A DNA stretch of 6,337 nucleotides from Chamaesiphon sp. (GTDB taxonomy: Bacteria; Cyanobacteriota; Cyanobacteriia; Cyanobacteriales; Chamaesiphonaceae). The stretch is from the NCBI GenBank assembly GCA_026786125.1, contig JAJAYU010000128.1, positions 1 to 6,337 of the forward strand, given 5' to 3'. Positions 1 through 5,314 of the stretch are shown here, in pieces. Under the pieces are notes generated by a model. That model saw only the letters and a program-made list of their open reading frames with translations. It did not search any database and was not told the origin of the DNA. The stretch's first letter is position 1. Each line of letters begins with the position of its first letter. Position numbers and translations under genes: made by a program.

Positions 1-111
1 ATTGACAATAGTAATTTATTTAGCGGTGAGCTTCAGATCTAGAACCTTTGCCTAGTCAGGAGTCCAGTAACCTGAATCCTTACGGGATTAGTACCCGTTG
101 CACTAGCAATC
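1..111. other. 5' flank of the permease gene, no intact gene
   Basis: This stretch holds no complete gene. In the frame of the downstream permease there are stops at 40-42 (TAG) and 73-75 (TGA). Between the TGA and the GTG at 112 the frame stays open and reads ILTGLVPVALAI, which resembles the second half of the first membrane helix of EamA permeases (family pattern roughly WGxLVPVA). A second frame starting at base 2 reads a hydrophobic LTIVIYLAVSF, which could be the first half of that helix or chance. Bases 54-67 (AGTCAGGAGTCCAG) resemble the 3' core of a cobalamin riboswitch, but the rest of such an element cannot be seen here. Confidence 0.4.
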
Positions 112-933
112 GTGTTAACCAAACTAGATCCTTACACAATTAATTGGTTTAGATTTGCTACTGCATTTATTCTATTAGGTGGATATTTAGCCCAGCAAGG
201 AAATATACCTAAACTTACCCAGCTAAAATCTGTACCTACTTATCTACTCGCGATCGCAATCTTGGGTTTAACGGGCAATTATATTTTCTTTGTGATGGGA
301 TTAAAAGCTACCTCTCCCTCACATGCCGAAGTCTTAATTCAATTAGCAGGTGTATTCTTAAGTCTAGGCGGATTGCTAATTTTCAAAGAGCGTTATACTC
401 GCTACCAATGGATGGGTGTAGGTGTCTTAATTACTGGCTTTATTGGCTTCTTTTACGAGCAATTACAAGCATTAGCCGCAGATAGCGATAAATATATCAG
501 TGGTAGCATCATGTTAATCATTGCGGGAATTAGTTGGGCTATCTACGCACTGATTCAAAAACAGCTATTAACAAAACTAGACTCTACCCATATTATGTGG
601 GTAATTTATGGTGCCTGTGGATTATTGTTCTGGACGATGGCTAAACCCCAAACCCTAATGCAGCTCAATTCAACTGAATGGATTGCCCTAATTTTTTGTG
701 GTTTAAATACAGTGCTTGCCTACGGAGCTTTTGCCGAATCACTTCAACATTGGGAAGCTTCTAGAGTCAGTGCAATTTTGGCTTTGGCACCAATTTTCAC
801 GATCGGATCGATGAGCTTAGCTGCTTGGCTGACACCTGGATTAGTCGTACCAGAACATATTACTTCACTCGGATTGTTGGGAGCAATTCTGGTTGTCACT
901 GGCTCAGTTTCGATCTCTCTCGGAAAAGGCTAA
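112..933 (+). CDS. DMT-superfamily (EamA) permease, N-terminus incomplete
   Basis: This is an inner-membrane permease of the drug/metabolite transporter superfamily; the substrate cannot be told from sequence. The product has 273 residues and about nine hydrophobic segments, roughly at 8-26, 42-62, 67-90, 98-116, 131-150, 160-176, 190-207, 217-240 and 250-270. Two EamA repeats are recognisable: the end of repeat one carries ATSPSHAEVLIQLAGV followed by FKERYT, and repeat two begins near residue 129. Family members usually have ten helices and about 290-300 residues, so helix 1 is missing. The GTG at 112 is the first usable start after an in-frame TGA at 73-75, and no Shine-Dalgarno sequence precedes it. 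The codons between that TGA and the GTG still read like part of helix 1, so the gene may be 5'-truncated or carry a lesion. The rest of the frame is intact. It converges on the secreted-protein gene at 1038-1484. Confidence 0.75.
   Translation: MLTKLDPYTINWFRFATAFILLGGYLAQQGNIPKLTQLKSVPTYLLAIAILGLTGNYIFFVMGLKATSPSHAEVLIQLAGVFLSLGGLLIFKERYTRYQWMGVGVLITGFIGFFYEQLQALAADSDKYISGSIMLIIAGISWAIYALIQKQLLTKLDSTHIMWVIYGACGLLFWTMAKPQTLMQLNSTEWIALIFCGLNTVLAYGAFAESLQHWEASRVSAILALAPIFTIGSMSLAAWLTPGLVVPEHITSLGLLGAILVVTGSVSISLGKG
250..257. repeat. HIP1 octamer GCGATCGC
   Basis: This is one of three exact copies of the palindrome GCGATCGC, which is highly over-represented in many cyanobacterial genomes. This copy lies inside the permease coding sequence. 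Confidence 0.8.
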
Positions 934-974
934 TTTAAGATATGTCTTTGATTTTCTTGAACTAAAATTAACAT

Positions 975-1025
975 GTAGAGACAGTGCTGCACTCATACTT
1001 AGTCTAAGTGCAGCACCGTTTCTAT
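975..1025. terminator. Long hairpin between convergent genes, probable bidirectional terminator
   Basis: GTGCTGCACT at 984-993 is perfectly complementary to AGTGCAGCAC at 1007-1016, giving a 10-bp stem with a 13-nt loop. After one A/C mismatch the stem continues for eight more pairs (975-982 with 1018-1025, two of them G-U). It lies 41 nt past the permease stop and 12 nt past the stop of the opposing gene. There is only a short T run (1019-1021) on the plus strand, so termination is inferred from position and stem strength. Within the loop and right arm, ACTT/AAGT (997-1000 and 1006-1009) can form a small competing hairpin. Confidence 0.65.
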
Positions 1026-1037
1026 CAATGAGTAGGA

Positions 1038-1484
1038 TTACTTAGTAGTAGGCAATGTTGTAGGTATCGTAGGCGTAGCACTGTCGGGCACGCTAGGAGT
1101 TCCTGGTACGCTAGGAGTCCCTGGTGCGCCAGCACCAGCAGGAGGCATCTCAATGCTGCCAGGTTTAGGTATTACCGCACCAGGTTTCATTTTGTCAATG
1201 GATACATCTGGCTGAGTGGGCTTAACTGGCACAGATTCCGGCGATGGCATCGTTGCGGGTGGCTGAGTCATTGCATCAGGTGCTGGTTGTTGCTGATTGT
1301 TACCCGTTGCGGCTGGCTTTGCGCCTTTTTTGATTTTTTTCTTGGGAGTTTTAGTCGTCGTAACGGCTACGGTAGAAACGTGTGAAGAGGTGTGGTGAGC
1401 TGTAGCCGAGCTGACGAGGCTAATCAAGCTCAGTGGTGAAAAAACTATGGCAGTGAGTGCGATCGTTTGAATTACTTTAGTCAT
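1038..1484 (-). CDS. Small secreted Pro/Thr/Lys-rich protein, function unknown
   Basis: I do not recognise this 148-residue protein. Residues 1-29 look like a Sec signal peptide: a short basic N-terminus (MTK), a hydrophobic core to about residue 24, and a probable cut after ATA at residue 29. The mature part is low complexity: a Ser/Thr/His-rich start, a basic patch (TPKKKIKKGAK, 46-56), a Gln/Pro stretch, then Pro-rich sequence with GTPSVP repeated in tandem at 122-133, ending in Thr/Pro. There is no cysteine and no recognisable domain. It probably acts in the periplasm, cell wall or outside the cell. The ATG at 1484 is the only start that keeps the signal peptide; no Shine-Dalgarno sequence is seen. 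The extreme composition leaves some chance of a poorly conserved gene, but the signal peptide, promoter-like bases upstream and hairpin downstream favour a real one. Confidence 0.65.
   Translation of the reverse strand: MTKVIQTIALTAIVFSPLSLISLVSSATAHHTSSHVSTVAVTTTKTPKKKIKKGAKPAATGNNQQQPAPDAMTQPPATMPSPESVPVKPTQPDVSIDKMKPGAVIPKPGSIEMPPAGAGAPGTPSVPGTPSVPDSATPTIPTTLPTTK
1087..1122 (-). repeat. Two tandem 18-bp units inside the secreted-protein gene
   Basis: Units 1087-1104 and 1105-1122 match at 16 of 18 positions and each encodes GTPSVP on the minus strand. The product therefore holds two adjacent copies of a proline-rich hexapeptide, a spot likely to vary in copy number between strains. Confidence 0.8.
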
Positions 1485-1497
1485 GAAATTTTGTTAA

Positions 1498-1527
1498 ATT
1501 GTAGATATTTTTCTGAAATTACGTTAA
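1498..1527 (-). promoter_or_regulatory. Possible promoter of the secreted-protein gene
   Basis: On the minus strand TTAACG (1527-1522) and TACAAT (1503-1498) are 18 nt apart, a moderate sigma-70-like pair. Transcription would start near 1491, leaving a leader of only about seven bases before the ATG. The surroundings are AT-rich, so chance matches are easy. Confidence 0.3.
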
Positions 1528-1562
1528 ATATTTGTAAATTAACGCTTTTGCATTCTAACATC

Positions 1563-1590
1563 AAAAAAATGTGATTTTCGATAAATCACA
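1563..1590 (-). terminator. Intrinsic terminator of cbiA
   Basis: On the minus strand TGTGATTT (1590-1583) pairs perfectly with AAATCACA (1577-1570) around a 5-nt loop and is followed directly by seven T (1569-1563). It lies 34 nt past the cbiA stop codon and upstream of the secreted-protein gene. The stem is AT-rich, but the shape is the classical rho-independent one. Confidence 0.75.
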
Positions 1591-1624
1591 ATTAAGTTTC
1601 AGATTTTTAGGACGAGCTTTAAAA

Positions 1625-3022
1625 TTATTTTGAGGATATAAATAACTTACTAAATCGACGACAATGGTTGATAAATCGTGCTGGTAAATCTGGTTTAGAT
1701 CCAAAATGTAGATGGGTATATGCAGCCTGAACCTGATGCTGGTACCAACCTTCAGCGATAAATGCCAGACTAGATTCATAGCCCTCAAGAGTATATAAAG
1801 GCTGCGGTGGTAAATCAGCAAGAGTAGAACGGTGGAATTCATGTCCCCACACGCGATCGCCCAGATCAAATAACAAACTATTTTGCAAAGCTGTCAGTTG
1901 TCGATAACCAAGTGTTAACTTTTTTCCCATCACTGCGGTAGTCTTGAAAATTCCGACCATTGGATAAGATTGATCGTTAAAATCAATAATTTGATCGCAT
2001 AAATACATCAAGCCCCCACACTCAGCATAAGTCGGCATTCCGGCTGTAATCGCGGCTGCTACAGATGTTCGGGCTGACTGATTGGCGGCGAGTGTCTCGG
2101 CAAAGACTTCGGGAAATCCACCCCCAAAATATAAGCCTTGGATATCTGGTGGTAGCTGGGGGTCTACCAGTGGACTCCACTCAACTAGTTCAGCACCTGC
2201 ATCTTCCAGCATGTCTAGGTTATCTGCGTAGTAAAAGTTAAATGCGGCATCTCTGGCGACTGCGATCCGGATCTTTGGAATGGTTGCGGAGACCTCGATC
2301 CTGTCCTGAACCGCTTTAAAGGGGGTTGGCGGGGTAAACACTGGCTCAGAAACTAGTAATGGTAATAGCCGCTCCCAGTCAAAACAAGTTTCCCCGACAT
2401 GTGCCAGTCGATCGACTGTATCATTCAGATCCGTCAATTCCCCTGCTGGAATCAGCCCTAAATGCCGATCGGGGATTTTTAGGTCATCGCGCCGTCTGAG
2501 TACGCCGAGGATAGGTAGACGAAGCGGCAAGAGGGCAGCAGTGAGTAATTCTAGGTGTCGATCGCTACCAACCTGATTGAGAATCAAACCCGCAATCTGA
2601 ACTTGAGGATCGAATGTCCGATAACCGTGGGCAATTGCGGCGATCGATCTGGATGTACTACTGCAATTGAGAATTAATACAACAGGTACATTCAGCAATT
2701 TAGCAACCTGCGCCGTACTACCCGCATCAGTTGTCCCCGATGCGCCATCAAATAGCCCCATTACCCCCTCAATCACGGCGCAATCAGCAGTCTGGCGATG
2801 TCGATCAAAACATTGCTGAACATAGGCATCGGAAGTTAAAATCGGATCGAGATTCCGACACGCTCTCCCTGTTACATAAGAATGAAACATCGGATCGATA
2901 TAATCCGGCCCAACTTTAAAAGATTGTACCGTTTGTTGTCTGCGGCGAAGGGCCGCAAGTAATGCTAATGTGACGGTAGTTTTACCTACACCACTGCGTT
3001 CTCCAGCGATTGCGATCGACAT
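1625..3022 (-). CDS. cbiA: Cobyrinate a,c-diamide synthase (CbiA/CobB)
   Basis: This enzyme uses ATP and glutamine to amidate the a and c side chains of the corrin ring (cobyrinate to its a,c-diamide) in cobamide biosynthesis; cyanobacteria mostly make pseudocobalamin. The product has 465 residues, the normal family length. The N-terminal synthetase domain has a P-loop (GERSGVGKT, 7-15), the substrate-binding stretch KVGPDYIDPMFH (36-47) and the motif EGVMGLFDG (85-93). The C-terminal class I glutamine amidotransferase-like domain runs from about residue 250: GLYFGGGFPE (296-305), nucleophile Cys335 in AECGGLMYL, HEFHRS (394-399) and the catalytic histidine region THLHF (436-440). All key motifs are present. 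The start at 3022 puts the P-loop at the expected distance from the N-terminus. The ribosome site is weak and the upstream small gene ends 16 bp away, so co-transcription and some translational coupling are plausible. An intrinsic terminator follows the gene. No cobalamin riboswitch is visible directly upstream. Confidence 0.95.
   Translation of the reverse strand: MSIAIAGERSGVGKTTVTLALLAALRRRQQTVQSFKVGPDYIDPMFHSYVTGRACRNLDPILTSDAYVQQCFDRHRQTADCAVIEGVMGLFDGASGTTDAGSTAQVAKLLNVPVVLILNCSSTSRSIAAIAHGYRTFDPQVQIAGLILNQVGSDRHLELLTAALLPLRLPILGVLRRRDDLKIPDRHLGLIPAGELTDLNDTVDRLAHVGETCFDWERLLPLLVSEPVFTPPTPFKAVQDRIEVSATIPKIRIAVARDAAFNFYYADNLDMLEDAGAELVEWSPLVDPQLPPDIQGLYFGGGFPEVFAETLAANQSARTSVAAAITAGMPTYAECGGLMYLCDQIIDFNDQSYPMVGIFKTTAVMGKKLTLGYRQLTALQNSLLFDLGDRVWGHEFHRSTLADLPPQPLYTLEGYESSLAFIAEGWYQHQVQAAYTHLHFGSKPDLPARFINHCRRFSKLFISSK
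1853..1860. repeat. HIP1 octamer GCGATCGC
   Basis: Exact HIP1 palindrome within the 3' part of cbiA. Confidence 0.8.
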
Positions 3023-3038
3023 AATTAGGGTATTTCGA

Positions 3039-3230
3039 TTAGATTTCTAGCTGACCACACTTAGAGTGGTCGAGTTCGTCGAGTGTTTCCAAACCTATAG
3101 CCGCCGATCCTCTAGCGACTCTTACCTTGAATTGACCATTATTGTAGTTCAATGATCCATAGCTGTTTAAATGCCTCTTTGTAAGTAAAACTAGAAAAAA
3201 AATCTTACGTTCTGGGATTACTTGAATCAT
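3039..3230 (-). CDS. 63-residue protein of unknown function upstream of cbiA
   Basis: I do not recognise this protein. It has a mildly hydrophobic, basic N-terminal third (IFFLVLLTKRH, 10-20), then a polar part with NNGQFKVRVARGSAAIGLE and an acidic, His/Cys-containing end (DELDHSKCGQLEI, 51-63). There is one cysteine, no clear membrane helix and no known motif. Two points support a real gene: GAGG lies 10 nt before the ATG on an otherwise AT-rich leader, and the stop is 16 bp before the cbiA start on the same strand. It follows the tRNA-Pro terminator by only about 25 nt, and I see no good promoter of its own. A role linked to cbiA (leader peptide, coupling, or a small partner) is only a guess from position; a conserved stand-alone small protein or a chance frame remain possible. 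Confidence 0.5.
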   Translation of the reverse strand: MIQVIPERKIFFLVLLTKRHLNSYGSLNYNNGQFKVRVARGSAAIGLETLDELDHSKCGQLEI

Positions 3231-3238
3231 TTCAGTCG

Positions 3239-3244
3239 TCCTCT
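3239..3244 (-). promoter_or_regulatory. Shine-Dalgarno of the 63-residue gene
   Basis: The minus strand reads AGAGGA nine bases or so before the ATG at 3230. It is one of the two clear ribosome binding sites in the window (the other precedes hisH) and is the main reason to accept this short frame and its start. Confidence 0.55.
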
Positions 3245-3255
3245 ACCTAATTAAA

Positions 3256-3300
3256 GAAAAAGGCCCCGATAAAGTTGATTAGACCTTACCGGAACCCTTT
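3256..3300 (-). terminator. Strong intrinsic terminator after tRNA-Pro
   Basis: On the minus strand the arm at 3296-3283 pairs along all 14 positions with the arm at 3275-3262 (ten Watson-Crick, four G-U) around a 7-nt loop, and T5 follows at 3261-3257. A-rich bases before the hairpin can extend the stem against the T run. The G-U pairs become A-C mismatches on the plus strand, so the signal is directional. It starts 22 nt past the tRNA and ends about 25 nt before the 63-residue gene. Confidence 0.85.
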
Positions 3301-3322
3301 TCTAATTCTGTTTAATTCCTAA

Positions 3323-3396
3323 TCGGAACGAGAGGATTTGAACCTCCGACCCCTACTACCCCAAAGTAGTGCGCTACCAAGCTGCGCTACGTCCCG
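3323..3396 (-). tRNA. trnP-GGG: tRNA-Pro, anticodon GGG
   Basis: The minus strand folds as a complete cloverleaf of 74 nt including the discriminator A (3323). The acceptor arm is CGGGACG with CGTTCCG (with a G-U pair), the D arm GCGC/GCGC, the anticodon arm CTACT/AGTAG with loop TTGGGGT, and the T arm GGAGG/CCTCT (with a G-U pair) with loop TTCAAAT. Loop positions 34-36 are GGG, reading proline CCC and CCU codons. CCA is not encoded. A promoter-like pair lies just upstream and a strong terminator just downstream, so it is probably a single-gene unit. Confidence 0.95.
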
Positions 3397-3408
3397 ATGC
3401 AGATAACT

Positions 3409-3437
3409 AGCATAGCAACTCCGAGTAGATTTCGCAA
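3409..3437 (-). promoter_or_regulatory. Probable promoter of tRNA-Pro
   Basis: On the minus strand TTGCGA (3437-3432) and TATGCT (3414-3409) are 17 nt apart, and the -10 is preceded by TGC, an extended -10. The start would fall near 3402, about six bases before the tRNA. A second, perfect TATAAT lies further up at 3465-3460 without a good -35 and would give a leader of about 57 nt. Confidence 0.5.
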
Positions 3438-3509
3438 GCATAGACGAATAAGTATCGCAATTATAACGATCGAACGACAGAATCGATTAAGATCTATCAA
3501 CGCGATCGT

Positions 3510-3518
3510 TGCTACAAT
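3510..3518 (+). promoter_or_regulatory. Extended -10 element of the hrcA promoter
   Basis: TGCTACAAT is an extended -10 (TGn plus five of six consensus bases). Transcription would begin near 3525, about 22 nt before the hrcA ATG. No convincing -35 is found at 17-18 nt. No CIRCE inverted repeat (TTAGCACTC-N9-GAGTGCTAA) is present in 3397-3546, so self-repression through CIRCE is not indicated here. Confidence 0.45.
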
Positions 3519-3546
3519 CCATCATGCCACATAGCGATAGTAGTTT

Positions 3547-4635
3547 ATGTCATTCGATTTGAACAAACGTCATCAAGAGATTTTGTGGGCAACTATTCGA
3601 CAGTATATCTCTACCGCCGAGCCTGTTGGTTCCAAAACTCTGGTCGATGGGTACAATCTCAATATTAGTCCAGCTACTATTCGCAGTGGATTTGCCGCAC
3701 TGGAGAAGGCGGGATTTTTGTATCAACCACACACTTCAGCGGGCAGAATTCCGTCTGATTCGGGTTATCGTTTGTATGTTGATCGATCGATCCAGCCTTC
3801 ACCGGACATTGGGCGGCGAGTTGAGGCCTTACTTGCTGACAAACTCGACTGGAATAGCTGGAGTCTAGAGGCAATTTTGCGGGGTGCCGCAGAAGCATTA
3901 GCAACGTTGAGCGGCTATGTGACGATGATTACCTTGCCTCAAACCAAGCGGCTGACGATCGAGCATATTCAGCTTGTGAGAGTAAAATTAGCCAAGATCA
4001 TGGTGATTGTGGTCTGGGATTCTTATGAAACCCAGTCGATCTTGATGGAATTACCTCAAGCATCTCATCAGTTTGCAGATGGAGAGACACTCGATCGAGA
4101 GTTACAAATTTTATCAAACTTCTTGAATAGTAAACTTAGGGATCGTTCGGTGTCCGAAGTATTCAAACTAGACTGGAGCGAACTTGATCGACAATTCCAG
4201 CACTATGTGGATTTAGTTAGCAATCTACTGATGGATTTATCTAAAAAATCCAAGCCAATTCATTCATCGCAGATTATGATTTGGGGGATTTCAGAAATTA
4301 TCAGTCAACCTGAATTTTCTCAGTTAGATACAGTTAAAACATTGTTACATTTATTAGAATCGGAACAAGACAAGATTTGGGATCTAATCTTTAATCCAGA
4401 TTCTGATTCATTATTAGATCTTCAGCCCAAGCTATCTATTAAAATTGGGATCGAAAATCCACTTAAGCCAATGCAAACTTGTACATTAATTTCTACTAAT
4501 TATCATCAAGACTCTATTCCTGTTGGTAGTGTGGGTTTATTAGGCCCCAAGCGAATGTTGTATGAAGATGCGATCGCGTTGGTTCAGTCATCAGCTAGTT
4601 ATATCTCTGCGGCAATTAGTCAGTCAGATAGTTAA
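3547..4635 (+). CDS. hrcA: Heat-inducible transcription repressor HrcA
   Basis: HrcA is a cytoplasmic repressor that binds CIRCE operators upstream of chaperone operons such as groESL and depends on GroE for activity. The product has 362 residues, typical for the family. Residues 4-75 form the winged helix domain with the family signatures EPVGSKTLV (25-33), SPATIR (41-46), LEKAGFLYQPHTSAGRIPSDSGYRLYVD (52-79). The GAF-like and dimerisation part follows, with WGISEIISQPEF (246-257), GIENP (301-305), CTLIST (312-317) and GSVGLLGPKRMLYEDAI (327-343). In the recognition-helix motif, where most homologues have ATIRN followed by Asp/Val-Met, this protein has ATIRSGF. The ATG at 3547 fits the usual N-terminus, with only a poor Shine-Dalgarno. 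hisH follows on the same strand after 52 bp with no terminator between, so co-transcription is possible. Confidence 0.95.
   Translation: MSFDLNKRHQEILWATIRQYISTAEPVGSKTLVDGYNLNISPATIRSGFAALEKAGFLYQPHTSAGRIPSDSGYRLYVDRSIQPSPDIGRRVEALLADKLDWNSWSLEAILRGAAEALATLSGYVTMITLPQTKRLTIEHIQLVRVKLAKIMVIVVWDSYETQSILMELPQASHQFADGETLDRELQILSNFLNSKLRDRSVSEVFKLDWSELDRQFQHYVDLVSNLLMDLSKKSKPIHSSQIMIWGISEIISQPEFSQLDTVKTLLHLLESEQDKIWDLIFNPDSDSLLDLQPKLSIKIGIENPLKPMQTCTLISTNYHQDSIPVGSVGLLGPKRMLYEDAIALVQSSASYISAAISQSDS
4570..4577. repeat. HIP1 octamer GCGATCGC
   Basis: Exact HIP1 palindrome near the 3' end of hrcA. Confidence 0.8.
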
Positions 4636-4677
4636 TAATTGATAATTGATAATTGATAATTGGTAATTGATAGTTAA
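4636..4677. repeat. Heptanucleotide tandem repeat (STRR-like), six units
   Basis: TAATTGA is repeated head to tail: exact at 4636-4642, 4643-4649, 4650-4656 and 4664-4670, with one change (TAATTGG) at 4657-4663 and a decayed unit (TAGTTAA) at 4671-4677. It begins directly after the hrcA stop and ends at the hisH ribosome binding site, so it fills almost the whole spacer. Short tandem heptamers of this kind (STRR) are known from intergenic regions of filamentous cyanobacteria; any effect on hisH expression is unknown. Confidence 0.85.
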
Positions 4678-4687
4678 AGGCTAGATT

Positions 4688-5314
4688 ATGAAAATTGCTG
4701 TTGTAGACTATGATATGGGGAACTTGCATTCTGTTTGCAAGGCGTTGGAATATGCGGGTGCTGAGACATTAATTACTCATGTACCGTCAGAATTAGCGAG
4801 TGCAGATGCGATTGTGTTGCCAGGAGTTGGTTCATTCGATCCGGCGGTGAAAAAGATTCGCGATCGAGATTTGGAGCAACCACTCAAAGATATTATTGCT
4901 AGTAATAAACCATTTTTGGGGATCTGTTTGGGATTGCAAATTCTATTTGATCGATCCGATGAGGGTAAAGAAGCGGGTTTGGGAATTATTGCTGGAACCG
5001 TGAAAAAATTCCAGCCAGAACCGAATCTAACCATCCCCCAAATGGGTTGGAATCAACTCAATATCTCTCAGCCAAACTGTTCGTTGTGGAGTGAATTAGG
5101 CAGTGCTGAGTGGGTATATTTCGACCACTCCTACTATGTTGAACCGAGTCAACCTGCTATATCAGCCGCAATGGTGACTCATGGTAGTCAAACTGTGACA
5201 GCCGCCATCGCTCAAAACAATATTATGGCTGTCCAATTTCACCCCGAAAAATCCTCAACAACTGGGTTACAGATCCTCACTAATTTTGTCCGGCTTGCCA
5301 AAGCGTTACATTAA
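4688..5314 (+). CDS. hisH: Imidazole glycerol phosphate synthase, glutamine amidotransferase subunit HisH
   Basis: HisH releases ammonia from glutamine and passes it to HisF, which makes imidazole glycerol phosphate and AICAR in histidine biosynthesis. The product has 208 residues, normal for the family, and is one class I amidotransferase domain. It shows the N-terminal VVDYDMGNLHSV (5-16), the oxyanion region LPGVGSF (44-50), nucleophile Cys80 in GICLGLQ, MGWNQL (119-124), HSYYV (147-151), and the His185/Glu187 pair in QFHPEKS. The triad is complete. AAAGG lies seven bases before the ATG, a good ribosome site. hisF is not in the window, as is usual in cyanobacteria, where his genes are scattered. 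Its TAA overlaps the stop codon of the opposing PIN gene, and no terminator hairpin is seen at that junction. Confidence 0.95.
   Translation: MKIAVVDYDMGNLHSVCKALEYAGAETLITHVPSELASADAIVLPGVGSFDPAVKKIRDRDLEQPLKDIIASNKPFLGICLGLQILFDRSDEGKEAGLGIIAGTVKKFQPEPNLTIPQMGWNQLNISQPNCSLWSELGSAEWVYFDHSYYVEPSQPAISAAMVTHGSQTVTAAIAQNNIMAVQFHPEKSSTTGLQILTNFVRLAKALH

Noticed and set aside
2..7. TTGACA as a -35 for the permease gene
   Set aside because: No -10-like hexamer lies 16-18 bases downstream.
1561..1869. 102-residue minus-strand open frame over the end of cbiA
   Set aside because: It lies in another frame of the well-supported cbiA gene and runs across its terminator hairpin; the product is not protein-like in its pattern.
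2731..2919. 62-residue plus-strand open frame opposite the 5' part of cbiA
   Set aside because: Antisense to conserved cbiA codons, with no ribosome site and no recognisable product.
3250..3255. TTTAAT as a -10 for the 63-residue gene
   Set aside because: A start six to seven bases downstream would cut off the ribosome binding site, and the -35 position matches poorly.
3023..3546. Cobalamin riboswitch controlling cbiA
   Set aside because: No B12-box core or GCCACTG-like segment is present upstream of cbiA; the region is taken up by the small gene, a terminator and the tRNA.
3397..3546. CIRCE operator in the hrcA promoter region
   Set aside because: No TTAGCACTC/GAGTGCTAA pair or near match is visible.
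3550..3904. Three short frames overlapping the start of hrcA on both strands
   Set aside because: They are shadows of the conserved HrcA DNA-binding domain sequence.
4777..5034. 85-residue minus-strand frame inside hisH
   Set aside because: Antisense to conserved HisH motifs including the nucleophile region.
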